Shown one piece after another: positions 23,868 to 32,198 of a stretch of DNA of 64,000 nucleotides (position 1 is the first letter of the stretch; every line of letters begins with the position of its first letter). The position numbers were made by a program, and so were the translations under genes. Below the pieces are notes generated by a model. It was not told the DNA's origin and did not search any database. It was given only the letters and a program-made list of their open reading frames with translations. The stretch is from Pelomonas sp. Root1237 (GTDB lineage: Bacteria; Pseudomonadota; Gammaproteobacteria; Burkholderiales; Burkholderiaceae_C), in the NCBI RefSeq assembly GCF_001425055.1, contig NZ_LMDK01000012.1, positions 1 to 64,000 of the forward strand, given 5' to 3'.

Positions 23868-26801
23868 ATGCCGCATCTCAAGCCCAAGACGCTTTACATC
23901 ACGCTGAGCTTGTTGATGGTGGGCCTGGTCGCCCTGGTGTACAGCGTGCTGCTGCTGTACGAGCGCTCACGCAGCGATGCACTGATGCTGCAGCAGGCTG
24001 GCGCGGCGGCCAGGCGCATCGGCCGCGAGGCCGCGGCGGCCGTCGAGACCGAGCTGCGACCGGCGCGGGTCAGCGTGGCCCTGCTGGCGACCGGCGCCCT
24101 GGGCCGGGCCAGCAACGAGGCCGAGCGCCTGACTGCGCTGCCGCAGATGGCGGCGGCCCTGCGCGCCAATGCTTCGGTGTCGGCCGTCTATGTCGGCACC
24201 TCGGGCGGATCCTTCGTGCTGTTGCGCCGCCTTGTCGATGCGGCAACACGCAAGCGCATGGATGCGCCGGCCGAGGCTGCATTCGGCCTGCAGAGCGTGA
24301 GCCGAGATGGCGGCGCGGCCCCGCGTGGCGCCTACCGCTTCTACGACGCAGCGCTGCACGAGCTGCAGCGCCGTGATCGGCCCGACTACGACTTCGACCC
24401 GCGCACCCGGCCCTGGTTCGCGCTGGCGAGTGAGGCCGGCGAAGGCAGGCTCGTGCAGTCGGCGCCCTATCTGTTCTTCACGACGGGCGAGCCCGGCGTG
24501 ACGTTGGCCCAGGCTCATGGTGGCGCCGTCGTGGGCGCCGACGTCAGCCTGCAGGCTCTCAGCGAGATGCTGACGCGGCCGCAGATCAGCCGTTCGGCCG
24601 AACTGCTCATCGCCACCCAAGGCGGCGAGATGCTGGCCGAGGCCCGGCGCGAGGGCGGCACGCCGCCGAAGGACGGCCAGGCCCTGCCGCGCGTGGCCGA
24701 GCGTGCGTCGGCGCTGATGCGCGCGCTGTGGCAGCGCCGCGATGGCGAGGGTCATCTCACACCCGTGCAGGTGGTCGACGGGCGCGAATGGGTCAGCCAC
24801 GCCTTGCCGCTGCAGGGTGCCGTGGAGGCCGGCGCGCCGCTGGTGCTGCTGATGGCCGCGCCGCGCGAGGAGCTGCAGGCCTTCCAGATCGAGAGCCGCC
24901 GCCAGAGCTTCTACATCTCGCTGGGATTGATGCTGCTGTTGCTGCCCCTGGTTCACCTGCTGGCCGATCGCGTGTCGCGGCCGCTGCGCAATCTGGCCCG
25001 CCAGGCCGAGGCGATCGAGCGTTTCGAGTTCGACGGGCCCGATCCCCAACGCAGCCTGATCCGCGAGGTCGACCGCCTGGCCATCGCGATGACGGCGATG
25101 AAGCATTCGCTGCGGCGCTTTCTCGACATCAGCAACGCGCTGAGTGCCGAGCGAGATTTCGACACCCTGCTCGACCTCATCCTGCGCGAGACTATCGCCG
25201 TGGCCGGCGCCAGTGGCGGCTCGGTCCACCTGCTGTCGGCCGATGGCCAGACGCTGGAGCCCGCGGCTTCGCGCGTGCGTGGCGAGACCGCGTCGCGCCG
25301 CGGGCTGACATGGCAGGTGAACGTGCCCGACAGCGTCGCCGCGCCGGTGCGTGCCCTGCAGACGAACGCACCGGTCGAGATCGATCTGAGCTGGGACAAC
25401 CCGACCCACCTGGCCGCCTACCAGCGGCTGTTCGCCGCCCTGGGCGTCGCGAGGATGCGCCTGCTGGCCCTGCCGCTGAAGAACAGCCAGCACGAGACCA
25501 TCGGCACGCTGACGCTGACCTTCCCGCTGTCGGCCGATGGGCCGTCCGCACCACTGGGCGCCGCACGCGTGGCCTTTGTCAGTGCGCTGTCGGGCACGGC
25601 CGCCGTGGCCATCGACAACCAGCTGCTGCTGCGCGCGCGCAAGGAGCTGCTGGAGAGTTTCATCCAGCTCGTTGCAGGCGCCATCGACGCCAAGAGCCCC
25701 TATACCGGCGGTCATTGCCAGCGCGTGCCCGAACTGACCAAGATGCTGGCCCAGGCCGCCTGCGAGGCGACCGAGGGGCCGTACGCCGGTTTCACGATGG
25801 ACGCTGACCAGTGGGAGGCACTGCACATCGCCGCCTGGTTGCACGACTGCGGCAAGGTCACCACGCCGGAGTACGTCGTCGACAAGGCCACCAAGCTGGA
25901 GACGATCTACAACCGCGTCCATGAGGTCCGCACGCGCTTCGAGGTGCTCAAGCGCGACGCGCTGATCGAGAAGCTGGAGGCCGAGCTGGGCGAAGCGGGC
26001 GCGCAGCGTGCCCGTGCCGCAGCGGCGCCGGTCCAGGGCGAACTGGATGCCGACTACGCCTTCGTCGCGACCAGCAATGTGGGTGGCGAAACGCTGGACC
26101 CCGAAGCCGTTGCCCGGCTGCGCCGCATCGGCGAGAGGCGCTGGTTGCGCACGCTCGACGACACGCTCGGCCTGTCCATCGAGGAGCTGCGCCGCCAGCC
26201 CAAACCGCGCCCGCCGCTGCCTGCTCCTGAGCGCCTGCTGCAGGACCGGCCCGAGCACATCCTGTCGCGCCCCGCCACCGACCAACTGGGCGGTGACAAC
26301 CGCTGGGGCTTCAAACTCAAGCAGCCCGAACACCTCTACCACCGCGGCGAGCTGCACAACCTCACGATCTCCCGTGGCACGCTGACGGAGGAGGAGCGCT
26401 ACAAGATCAACGACCACATCGTGCAGACGCTGAAGATGCTGCACGAGCTGCCTTTCCCCAAGCATCTGCGCGAGGTGCCCGAGATCGCGGGTGGCCATCA
26501 TGAGCGCATGGACGGCAAGGGCTACCCGCGCGGCCTGACCGGCGCACAGATGAGCCCGCAGGCCCGCATGATGGCCATTGCGGATGTCTTCGAGGCACTG
26601 ACGGCCGATGACCGGCCCTACAAGCCGGGCAAGCGCCTGTCCGAGGCGCTGGCCATCATGCGGCGCATGGTGGCCGAGGGCCATCTCGACCCGGGCCTGT
26701 TTGAACTTTTCCTGCGTTCGGGCGTGTGCCTGACCTATGCGCGGCGCTTCATGGCGGCAGCGCTGATCGACGTGGAGGACGTTGGCGCCTACCTGTCGTG
26801 A
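23868..26801 (+). CDS. Membrane sensor with HAMP, GAF and HD-GYP domains (c-di-GMP phosphodiesterase)
   Basis: Protein of 977 aa. TM helix at about 8-30, a periplasmic dCache-like sensor (30-340) with DFDPRTRPWFALA, a second TM near 350, HAMP (RVSRPLRNLARQAEAI), a GAF domain (about 425-600) and an HD-GYP output. HDCGK is at 659-663 and HHERMDGKGYPRGL with GYP at 885-887. In ordinary HD-GYP proteins these motifs are about 60-65 residues apart, while here the gap is about 225. The extra ~160 residues include a charged helix and VATSNVGGETLDPEAV. Expected activity is c-di-GMP hydrolysis to GMP. The start at 23868 (MPHLKPKTLYITLSLLM) gives a proper first helix. The 3' end overlaps the convergent gene by 13 nt. 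Confidence 0.9.
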   Translation: MPHLKPKTLYITLSLLMVGLVALVYSVLLLYERSRSDALMLQQAGAAARRIGREAAAAVETELRPARVSVALLATGALGRASNEAERLTALPQMAAALRANASVSAVYVGTSGGSFVLLRRLVDAATRKRMDAPAEAAFGLQSVSRDGGAAPRGAYRFYDAALHELQRRDRPDYDFDPRTRPWFALASEAGEGRLVQSAPYLFFTTGEPGVTLAQAHGGAVVGADVSLQALSEMLTRPQISRSAELLIATQGGEMLAEARREGGTPPKDGQALPRVAERASALMRALWQRRDGEGHLTPVQVVDGREWVSHALPLQGAVEAGAPLVLLMAAPREELQAFQIESRRQSFYISLGLMLLLLPLVHLLADRVSRPLRNLARQAEAIERFEFDGPDPQRSLIREVDRLAIAMTAMKHSLRRFLDISNALSAERDFDTLLDLILRETIAVAGASGGSVHLLSADGQTLEPAASRVRGETASRRGLTWQVNVPDSVAAPVRALQTNAPVEIDLSWDNPTHLAAYQRLFAALGVARMRLLALPLKNSQHETIGTLTLTFPLSADGPSAPLGAARVAFVSALSGTAAVAIDNQLLLRARKELLESFIQLVAGAIDAKSPYTGGHCQRVPELTKMLAQAACEATEGPYAGFTMDADQWEALHIAAWLHDCGKVTTPEYVVDKATKLETIYNRVHEVRTRFEVLKRDALIEKLEAELGEAGAQRARAAAAPVQGELDADYAFVATSNVGGETLDPEAVARLRRIGERRWLRTLDDTLGLSIEELRRQPKPRPPLPAPERLLQDRPEHILSRPATDQLGGDNRWGFKLKQPEHLYHRGELHNLTISRGTLTEEERYKINDHIVQTLKMLHELPFPKHLREVPEIAGGHHERMDGKGYPRGLTGAQMSPQARMMAIADVFEALTADDRPYKPGKRLSEALAIMRRMVAEGHLDPGLFELFLRSGVCLTYARRFMAAALIDVEDVGAYLS

Positions 26802-27694
26802 CGGGTGACGCTGAACTTCAGCGGCGCGGCCTTGAGCAGGAACTCTCCAGCGCCGTCGTGCAGGCTGACAACCGCCTCGTACTCGCCCAGGGGCAGGTCG
26901 ACGATGGCCTCGGTGCGGCCGTCGACGAGGTTCTGGCGCACCGCATTGCCGCCGCCCTTGGGCGCAAAGCTGAGGCGGAAATGCCCCGTGTCCTTGATGG
27001 CGGTGCCGGCCGGCGCCACGCCCAGGCCGGCGCCAAGCACGCCCAGGGACAGCGTGAAGGGGCTCGACACCGCCTCTTCATCGCGCAGGTTCTTCACATA
27101 GACCTCGCGGCCGGCTGAGGCGCGTGGCGCGGCGCGCAAGTCCTCGTACCAGGCCTCGCAGCTGTCGCGGTCGCCCGCAACGACCTTGGGCGCTGGGGCG
27201 TCGGCGCGCTTGCCCACGACCTCGATGGCAATCTCGTTGCTGAAGACGAAGTAGGGCTTGTGGGCGTGGTCGGCGAACAGCAGCCGCATGGTGTGCCGGC
27301 CCGGCGGCAGGTCGATCTCGGTGCCGGTCTGCGCCTTGCCGAAATGCTTGTGCGTATTAGAGAAGGGGATGGGTGCGGTGTGGTCGCGCGGCAGCGGCGT
27401 GTCGATGAGGATGTGGTGGTGGCCGGCCTTCTCGTTGGCATTGCCGGCCGGAATGACGCCCATGCCGCGGATGCCGAACTCCACCCAGAGGGGCGAGCGC
27501 ACGCGATAGCCGGTCTTGACGTTGCTGAAGTGCACCGAGACTGGCTCACGCAGATCGAGGGCCGTGCGCTGGGCCGTGTGTGACAGCCAGCACTGGCGCT
27601 CCAGCGGATCGGTAGGCAGTGGCTCGGCCGCGGCCAGCGCGGGCAGCAGACCCAGTGGCCAAAAGTGGCGGGTCAGTCGAGCGGCAGATCCCAT
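26789..27694 (-). CDS. DUF4399 protein, two tandem domains, exported
   Basis: Protein of 301 aa with a signal peptide (ALAAA|EPLPTD). The first DUF4399 unit has HHHILIDTPLP and LPPGRHTMRLLFADHAHKPY; a second, more diverged unit has TGHFRLSFAPKGGG and LPLGEYEAVVSLHDGAG. The family occurs in periplasmic proteins of unknown function; the His cluster (HHH, HTM, HAH) could bind metal, which is inference. Two cysteines lie in the N-terminal half. Convergent with the HD-GYP gene, overlapping 13 nt. Confidence 0.78.
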   Translation of the reverse strand: MGSAARLTRHFWPLGLLPALAAAEPLPTDPLERQCWLSHTAQRTALDLREPVSVHFSNVKTGYRVRSPLWVEFGIRGMGVIPAGNANEKAGHHHILIDTPLPRDHTAPIPFSNTHKHFGKAQTGTEIDLPPGRHTMRLLFADHAHKPYFVFSNEIAIEVVGKRADAPAPKVVAGDRDSCEAWYEDLRAAPRASAGREVYVKNLRDEEAVSSPFTLSLGVLGAGLGVAPAGTAIKDTGHFRLSFAPKGGGNAVRQNLVDGRTEAIVDLPLGEYEAVVSLHDGAGEFLLKAAPLKFSVTRHDR

Positions 27695-27772
27695 GCGAGC
27701 CCTCCGGCAGCGTGCGCCACCGATTCTGGGGCGCGCGCTAGCGAAGAGGCGTCGTGAAAGTTACGGACGCCA

Positions 27773-28036
27773 GGGCCTGTTCACGCTACGGGGATCGGAT
27801 GCGTTGCCACCCAAAAGCCTGCGAGCAAGGCGCAAAGTCGAAGCTGGGGTCGGCCCCAGCGAGGCTTCGCAACGCCGCGCGCGGGCTTTTGGGTGGCAAC
27901 CCTTCGGGAGAGGGCCTGCGCGGGCGCATGGCGTTGTTGCGCGCCTGGCCTGGGCACGAGCCCAGGCGGCGCCGCACGCCTAGCCCTGCACCCGCGCAGA
28001 CCCTCTCGCACCGATTCCCGTAGCGTGAACAGGCCC
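27773..28036. mobile_element. 264-bp MITE-like element with IS5-type terminal repeats and two nested hairpins
   Basis: Terminal inverted repeats at 27773-27798 and 28011-28036 match at all but one base. They begin GGGCCTGTTCACGCTA, close to the IS end at the left edge of the window (GGGCCTGTTAACACTA). Inside are two large stem-loops: arms 27803-27819 and 27884-27900 (17/17, GTTGCCACCCAAAAGCC) with a CTGGGG/CCCCAG centre, and arms 27908-27924 and 27991-28007 (16/17) with a CCTGGGC/GCCCAGG centre. There is no open frame. TA follows the right end (28037-28038) and CA precedes the left, so a TA target duplication with one change is possible. Probably mobilised in trans by an IS5-family transposase. 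Confidence 0.85.
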
Positions 28037-29073
28037 TAAGCCACCTGAAGCTGGTGGGTCAGATGCAGTTCGCCGAACAAATCCTTGGGGTCGGTCATCT
28101 GCGGGATCAGGTCCAGCGGCGCGCCCAGGCCAAGCTGATTGCTCACGTCGCGCAGCAGGCGCAGCGCGGAGAAGTCCTCCAGCGCGAAACCGACCGAGTC
28201 GAACACTGTGACCTGGCTGGTCGACTCGCGGCCCGGGGCCTGGCCGGCGAGCACGCGCCAGAACTCGGTGACGGGGAAATCGGCCGGCATCTGCTGCATG
28301 TCGCCTTCGATGCGGCTCTGTGGCTCGAACTCGCAGACCACGCGGGCCGTCTCCAGCACGCCGCGGTGCAGCTCGGTCTTGCCCGGGCAGTCGCCGCCGA
28401 CGCCATTGATGTGCATGCCGGGCTCGATCATGTCCGGCGTCAGGATGGTGGCGTTGGTCTTGTCCGCGGTCACGGTGGTGACGATGTCGGCGCCCTTGAC
28501 CGCCTCCGCAGTGGAGGCGCACACGGTCAGCGTGAGGCCGGGCGTTTGCTGAAGGTGGCGCACCAGCTTGGCCGTGGCGGCCGGGTCGATGTCGTAGAGG
28601 CGCAGCTCGCGGATGCCGAGCAGGTGGTGGAAGGCCAGGGCCTGGAACTCGCTCTGGGCGCCGTTGCCGATCAGGGCCATCACGCGGCTGTCGGGGCGGG
28701 CCAGGCGCTTGGCCACCATGACCGAGGTGGCGGCGGTGCGCATGGCGGTGGTCAGGGTCAGCTCGGAGAGCAGGGCGGGGGCGCCGGTCGCCACGTCGGC
28801 GAGCACGCCGAAAGCCATCACGGTCGGCAGGCCGAAGCGGTGGTTTTTGGGGTGGCCGTTGACGTATTTGAAGCTGTAGAGGCTGGCGTCGGCGATGGGC
28901 ATCAGCTCGATGACGCCGTCTTGTGAATGGGCGGCGACACGGGGCGTCTTGTCGAATTCGGCCCATCGCAGGTAGTCGGATTCGAGGTAGCTGACAAGGC
29001 GGCGAAGTAAATCGGGAAGTCCGACACGTTGGACAAGGCGGGCGACGTCTTGGGTGGTGAGGACGGTGGTCAT
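28036..29073 (-). CDS. Ornithine cyclodeaminase family protein
   Basis: Protein of 345 aa of the OCD/mu-crystallin family: NAD-dependent conversion of ornithine to proline and ammonia is the founding reaction. Seen are PTVMAFGVLADVATGAPALLSE, TAMRTAATSVMVAKRLARPDS, the Rossmann VMALIGNGAQSEFQALAF, GADIVTTVTADKT and GMHINGVGGDCPGKTEL. These are closest to true OCDs rather than to alanine dehydrogenases. The start at 29073 (MTTVLTTQDVARL) fits. Its stop codon TAG is formed at the junction with the MITE, so the original C-terminus may have been replaced, though the length is near normal. Divergent from an Lrp regulator. Confidence 0.9.
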   Translation of the reverse strand: MTTVLTTQDVARLVQRVGLPDLLRRLVSYLESDYLRWAEFDKTPRVAAHSQDGVIELMPIADASLYSFKYVNGHPKNHRFGLPTVMAFGVLADVATGAPALLSELTLTTAMRTAATSVMVAKRLARPDSRVMALIGNGAQSEFQALAFHHLLGIRELRLYDIDPAATAKLVRHLQQTPGLTLTVCASTAEAVKGADIVTTVTADKTNATILTPDMIEPGMHINGVGGDCPGKTELHRGVLETARVVCEFEPQSRIEGDMQQMPADFPVTEFWRVLAGQAPGRESTSQVTVFDSVGFALEDFSALRLLRDVSNQLGLGAPLDLIPQMTDPKDLFGELHLTHQLQVA

Positions 29074-29170
29074 GGCAGTCTCGCGGAATGTGTTGAGGCG
29101 ATTCTTCCGGGGCCATGTGCCAAACAGAAGCTCAACTCTTGCCACGTAATGCATCACGATTTGGCAAAAT

Positions 29171-29186
29171 GGCAATACAAATTGCC
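29171..29186. promoter_or_regulatory. Palindrome in the ocd-Lrp intergenic region
   Basis: GGCAAT-ACAA-ATTGCC, a perfect 6-bp inverted repeat 13 nt before the regulator start at 29199, with further ATTGC and GGCAA half-sites on both sides. The location between the divergent genes suits an Lrp/AsnC-type operator. Inference from position. Confidence 0.5.
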
Positions 29187-29198
29187 GAATTGCTCAAA

Positions 29199-29624
29199 AT
29201 GGACGCCCTTGACCAGCAACTCCTCGCCCTGCTGCGCACCGATGCCCGGGCCAGCGTCGCCACGCTCGCGGCCAAGCTCAAGGTCTCGCGCGGCACCGTC
29301 ACCAACCGCATCGCACGGCTGGAAGACAGCGGCGTCATCACCGGCTACACGGTGCGCCTGCGGCCCGACTCGGTGCCCGACCAGATCACGGCATGGATGA
29401 GCATCACGGTTGAAGGCAACCGCACGCGCGAGGTGGTGGCCATGCTGCTCGGCGAGCCCGGCATCACGGGACTCTTCGACACCAACGGCCGCTGGGACCT
29501 GCTGGCCGAGATCCGCAGCTCCAGCTTGCAGGAGCTGGCCGACGTGCTGGAGCGGGTGCGCCTCATCAAGGGCATCGCCGGCACCGAGACCTCCATCCAT
29601 CTGCAAAGCTACAAGCTGGCCTGA
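29199..29624 (+). CDS. Lrp/AsnC family transcriptional regulator
   Basis: Regulator of 141 aa. An N-terminal HTH (LDQQLLALLRTDARASVATLAAKLKVSRGTVTNRIARLEDSGVITGYTVRL) leads to a C-terminal RAM ligand domain (AWMSITVEGNRTREVVAMLLGEPGITGLFDTNGRWDLLAEIRS). It is divergent from ornithine cyclodeaminase, so it probably senses ornithine, arginine or a related amino acid and controls that gene. I chose the ATG at 29199 (MDALDQQLL), the usual family start. An ATG at 29169 would run through the palindrome at 29171-29186. Confidence 0.88.
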   Translation: MDALDQQLLALLRTDARASVATLAAKLKVSRGTVTNRIARLEDSGVITGYTVRLRPDSVPDQITAWMSITVEGNRTREVVAMLLGEPGITGLFDTNGRWDLLAEIRSSSLQELADVLERVRLIKGIAGTETSIHLQSYKLA

Positions 29625-29665
29625 TCGGCCTCGGTTATCGTGCGCCGCGCTCCCTCTGCCTTGAA

Positions 29666-30595
29666 ATGAATCCTGTCCTGATCCGCCGTGCCTGGCTCGC
29701 GGCCTCCCTTGTCGCGCTGGCCGGTTGCTCCATGCTGCCCAGCCAGCCACCCCAGCCGCCGGTCGTCGTCGTCCCGACGCCGCCGCCTGAGCCGCCACCC
29801 GTCATCAAGCCAGCCCCGAAACCGCCACGCATCGGCCTGGCCCTGGGCGGCGGCGCCGCGCGCGGCTTTGCCCACATTGGCGTCATCCAGGTGTTCGAAG
29901 AGAACGGCATCAAGGTCGACCTGGTCGCCGGCACCTCGGCCGGCAGCCTCGTCGCTTCGCTCTATGCCTCGGGCAAGACCGGCAAGGAGATGCAGACGCT
30001 GGCCGAGACCATGGACGAGGGCGCGATCACCGACTGGTCCTTCCCGCTGCGCGGGCTGATCCGCGGTGAGGCGCTGGCGCGCTTCATCCGCGACAAGACC
30101 GGCGGCAAGAACATTGAGCAGATGGTGGTGCCGCTGGGCATCGTCGCCACTGACCTGTCCGACGGCTCTTCCATCCTGTTCCGCAGCGGCGACACCGGCA
30201 CGGCTGTCCGTGCCTCCAGCGCGGTACCGGCCGTGTTCCAGCCGGTGCGCATCGGCCAGCGCGAATTTGTCGACGGCGGCTTGGTGTCACCGGTGCCGGT
30301 GCGCTTTGCCAGGGAAATGGGCGCGCAGCTCGTCGTCGCGGTGGACATCACCTCGCCGCCCGAGAAGGACCCGCCGGGCGACGCCTTTCGCATGCTGATG
30401 CAGACCTTTTCCATCATGGGGCGCAGCATCAACATGTTCGAGCTCCGCGAGGCGGATGTCGTCATCCGGCCCAGGCTCGATGGCGTGGGCAGCGCCGACT
30501 TCACGGCGCGGCGCCGTGCGGTGCAGGCCGGTCGCGAGGCAGCGCAGGCGATCCTGCCGATCCTGCGCCAGCGCATCGCCGAGAAGACCCGCTGA
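29666..30595 (+). CDS. Patatin-like phospholipase, lipoprotein
   Basis: Protein of 309 aa. A lipobox LAGC at 18-21 marks lipid attachment at Cys21, followed by a Pro-rich tether (about 27-53). The patatin domain has the oxyanion loop GGGAARG (61-67), nucleophile elbow GTSAG (89-93, Ser91) and the catalytic Asp in DGG (203-205). The Ser-Asp dyad is complete, so hydrolase activity on lipid acyl esters is expected, at the envelope. The best known relatives are RssA/YlbK-like proteins; substrate unknown. Confidence 0.9.
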   Translation: MNPVLIRRAWLAASLVALAGCSMLPSQPPQPPVVVVPTPPPEPPPVIKPAPKPPRIGLALGGGAARGFAHIGVIQVFEENGIKVDLVAGTSAGSLVASLYASGKTGKEMQTLAETMDEGAITDWSFPLRGLIRGEALARFIRDKTGGKNIEQMVVPLGIVATDLSDGSSILFRSGDTGTAVRASSAVPAVFQPVRIGQREFVDGGLVSPVPVRFAREMGAQLVVAVDITSPPEKDPPGDAFRMLMQTFSIMGRSINMFELREADVVIRPRLDGVGSADFTARRRAVQAGREAAQAILPILRQRIAEKTR

Positions 30596-30603
30596 AAATG
30601 AAA

Positions 30604-30730
30604 CCCCTCGTCCAAGGAGTACCTTGGCCGGTCCCCCGAGGGGACGGCGATGCTTGCCGGCGTGACCGGCAAGCACATCGCCAGAGCGGGCCGGCTAGGG
30701 AGCGGCCCGGCGCTCGGCCCGCTGGCTCCT
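30604..30730. repeat. Three consecutive stem-loops between two plus-strand genes
   Basis: First loop: CCCCTCG / CGAGGGG (30604-30610 with 30637-30643) enclosing CCAAGGAGTACCTTGG. Second: GGCGATGCTTGCCGG pairs with CCGGCAAGCACATCGCC (30646-30682) apart from a two-base bulge. Third: GCGGGCCG with CGGCCCGC (about 30687-30723). No T run is present. It may be an intergenic repeat cluster that also ends the patatin transcript. Confidence 0.6.
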
Positions 30731-30754
30731 GTCTCGGATTGGGCAGCTGAGGCC

Positions 30755-31390
30755 ATGAATACGACCGAGACACCGCTGTTCCCGCTGCGCTCGGTGTTCT
30801 TTCCCGGCGGCCATCTGGCGCTGCGCATCTTCGAGCCGCGTTACCTGGACATGGTGCAGCGCTGCCATGCGCGCGGCGAGCCCTTTGGCATCGTGGCGTT
30901 GACTTCGGGCGAGGAGGTGCGCCGGCGCGAGGGCGAGGGCTTTCGGGCCGAGGCTTTTCACGACGTCGGCACGCTGGCCCGCATCGAGGATTTCGAGCAC
31001 GCGCAGGCCGGCCTCATCAACATCCGCATCTGCGGCACACAGCGCTTTCGCGTGCAGGGCTCGCGCAACCTCAGCCATGGCCTGTGGGTCGGCCGGCTTG
31101 AGCTGTTGGCCGGCGACGTCGCGGTGCCGGTGCCAGACGATCTGCGCCAGGCCGCTCAGCAACTGCAGGACCTGCTCTCCGGCTGGAAGGCCCGCGGCGC
31201 CGCGGACGACCTGCCCGTGCAGCCGCCCTACCAGTGGGACGACGCGGGCTGGCTGGCCAACCGCTGGGCCGAGCTGCTGCCCATGCCGGTCGAGGCGCGC
31301 CAGCGGCTGATGGTGATGGACAACCCGCTGCTGAGATTGGAGCTCATCGTCGACCGGCTTGACGCGCTTACGCGTTCAGCCAATCGGTAA
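30755..31390 (+). CDS. LON N-terminal (substrate-binding) domain protein
   Basis: Stand-alone LON-N/PUA-like protein of 211 aa. It opens PLFPLRSVFFPGGHLALRIFEPRYLDMVQRC, the signature of the Lon protease N domain, and continues with FGIVAL and a helical C-terminal part (QQLQDLLSGWKARG). The AAA+ and protease domains are absent, which is normal for this family; the role is unclear, perhaps protein binding. The start at 30755 (MNTTETPLFPLRS) avoids the repeat block upstream. The 3' end overlaps the convergent lipase gene by 23 nt. Confidence 0.87.
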   Translation: MNTTETPLFPLRSVFFPGGHLALRIFEPRYLDMVQRCHARGEPFGIVALTSGEEVRRREGEGFRAEAFHDVGTLARIEDFEHAQAGLINIRICGTQRFRVQGSRNLSHGLWVGRLELLAGDVAVPVPDDLRQAAQQLQDLLSGWKARGAADDLPVQPPYQWDDAGWLANRWAELLPMPVEARQRLMVMDNPLLRLELIVDRLDALTRSANR

Positions 31391-32198
31391 GCGTCTTCAG
31401 CACCTCGGCCTTCTCGGGCTCGTTGAAGATCTCGTGGAAGAGGTCGGGCCAGGGCTTGGTGGCGACGACATTGGCGGGTGCGCCAGACGCAAAGGCCTCG
31501 CTGCCGCGCGGTGACACGCAGCGGTCCGCGCCGGCCCACATCAGCAGCGTGCGCAGCTTCCAGCGCGGTGCGTCGCCAATGGCACGGGCGCCGCTGTCGA
31601 CGATGAAGCGCGTCAGCCGCGCCGTGATGCGGTCATGCACCAGCGGGTCGGTCGCGTAGGCCTTGACGACGGCGGTGTCGCGGCTGATCCATTCGGGCTT
31701 GAGGCCGTTGCTGACGGCCAGGCCCGGGGCGAGCGATCCCGCCGCGGCAAGCAGCAGCTTCTGAAAACCGGACAGGCCCGCATCCAGCGCGGGGGAAGAC
31801 AGCACCAGGCCATCCAGCGGCCGGCTCCAGGCCGCGGGCTTGCCTGTCAGCGCCTCCGCTGCAAAGCGCGCGGCGATCAGCCCGCCCATGCTGTGGCCGA
31901 GCAGCACGAAACGCTTGCCCGGCTGGCGCACGGCGTCGATGACGCGTGCCGTGTCGCGCAGCAGCGCGTCGTGCGCGGGGATGTCGCCCTTGCGCCCATC
32001 GCTGCGCCCGTGGCCGCGGTGGTCCCAGCCGTGCACATCCCAACCGGCCGCGTTCAGTGCCGCGGCGACATGGGCATAGCGCTCGATGTGTTCGCCCAGG
32101 CCATGGCAGATGAGCAACTGGCCGCGTGCGGGAGCCGCGCTGGTGGGCCAGTGGCGCAGGTGGAGCTTGAGGCCGTCGTCGGTGGTGGTGGTCGTCAT
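31368..32198 (-). CDS. Alpha/beta hydrolase, monoacylglycerol-lipase-like
   Basis: Cytosolic serine hydrolase of 276 aa (Hydrolase_4). It has LLICHGLGEHIERYAHVAAALN with the oxyanion HG, WDHRGHGRSDGRKGD, the nucleophile elbow LLGHSMGGLI, and C-terminal Asp (GADRCVSPRGSEAF) and His (FHEIFNEPEK). This set matches monoacylglycerol lipases and lysophospholipases. No signal peptide. The ATG at 32198 overlaps the YihY gene stop by 4 nt, so the two are co-expressed. Confidence 0.88.
   Translation of the reverse strand: MTTTTTDDGLKLHLRHWPTSAAPARGQLLICHGLGEHIERYAHVAAALNAAGWDVHGWDHRGHGRSDGRKGDIPAHDALLRDTARVIDAVRQPGKRFVLLGHSMGGLIAARFAAEALTGKPAAWSRPLDGLVLSSPALDAGLSGFQKLLLAAAGSLAPGLAVSNGLKPEWISRDTAVVKAYATDPLVHDRITARLTRFIVDSGARAIGDAPRWKLRTLLMWAGADRCVSPRGSEAFASGAPANVVATKPWPDLFHEIFNEPEKAEVLKTLTDWLNA

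Noticed and set aside
27773-28036. CRISPR array or small RNA gene
   Set aside because: There are no regularly spaced direct repeats; the symmetry is inverted and the ends match an IS, so a MITE explains it better.
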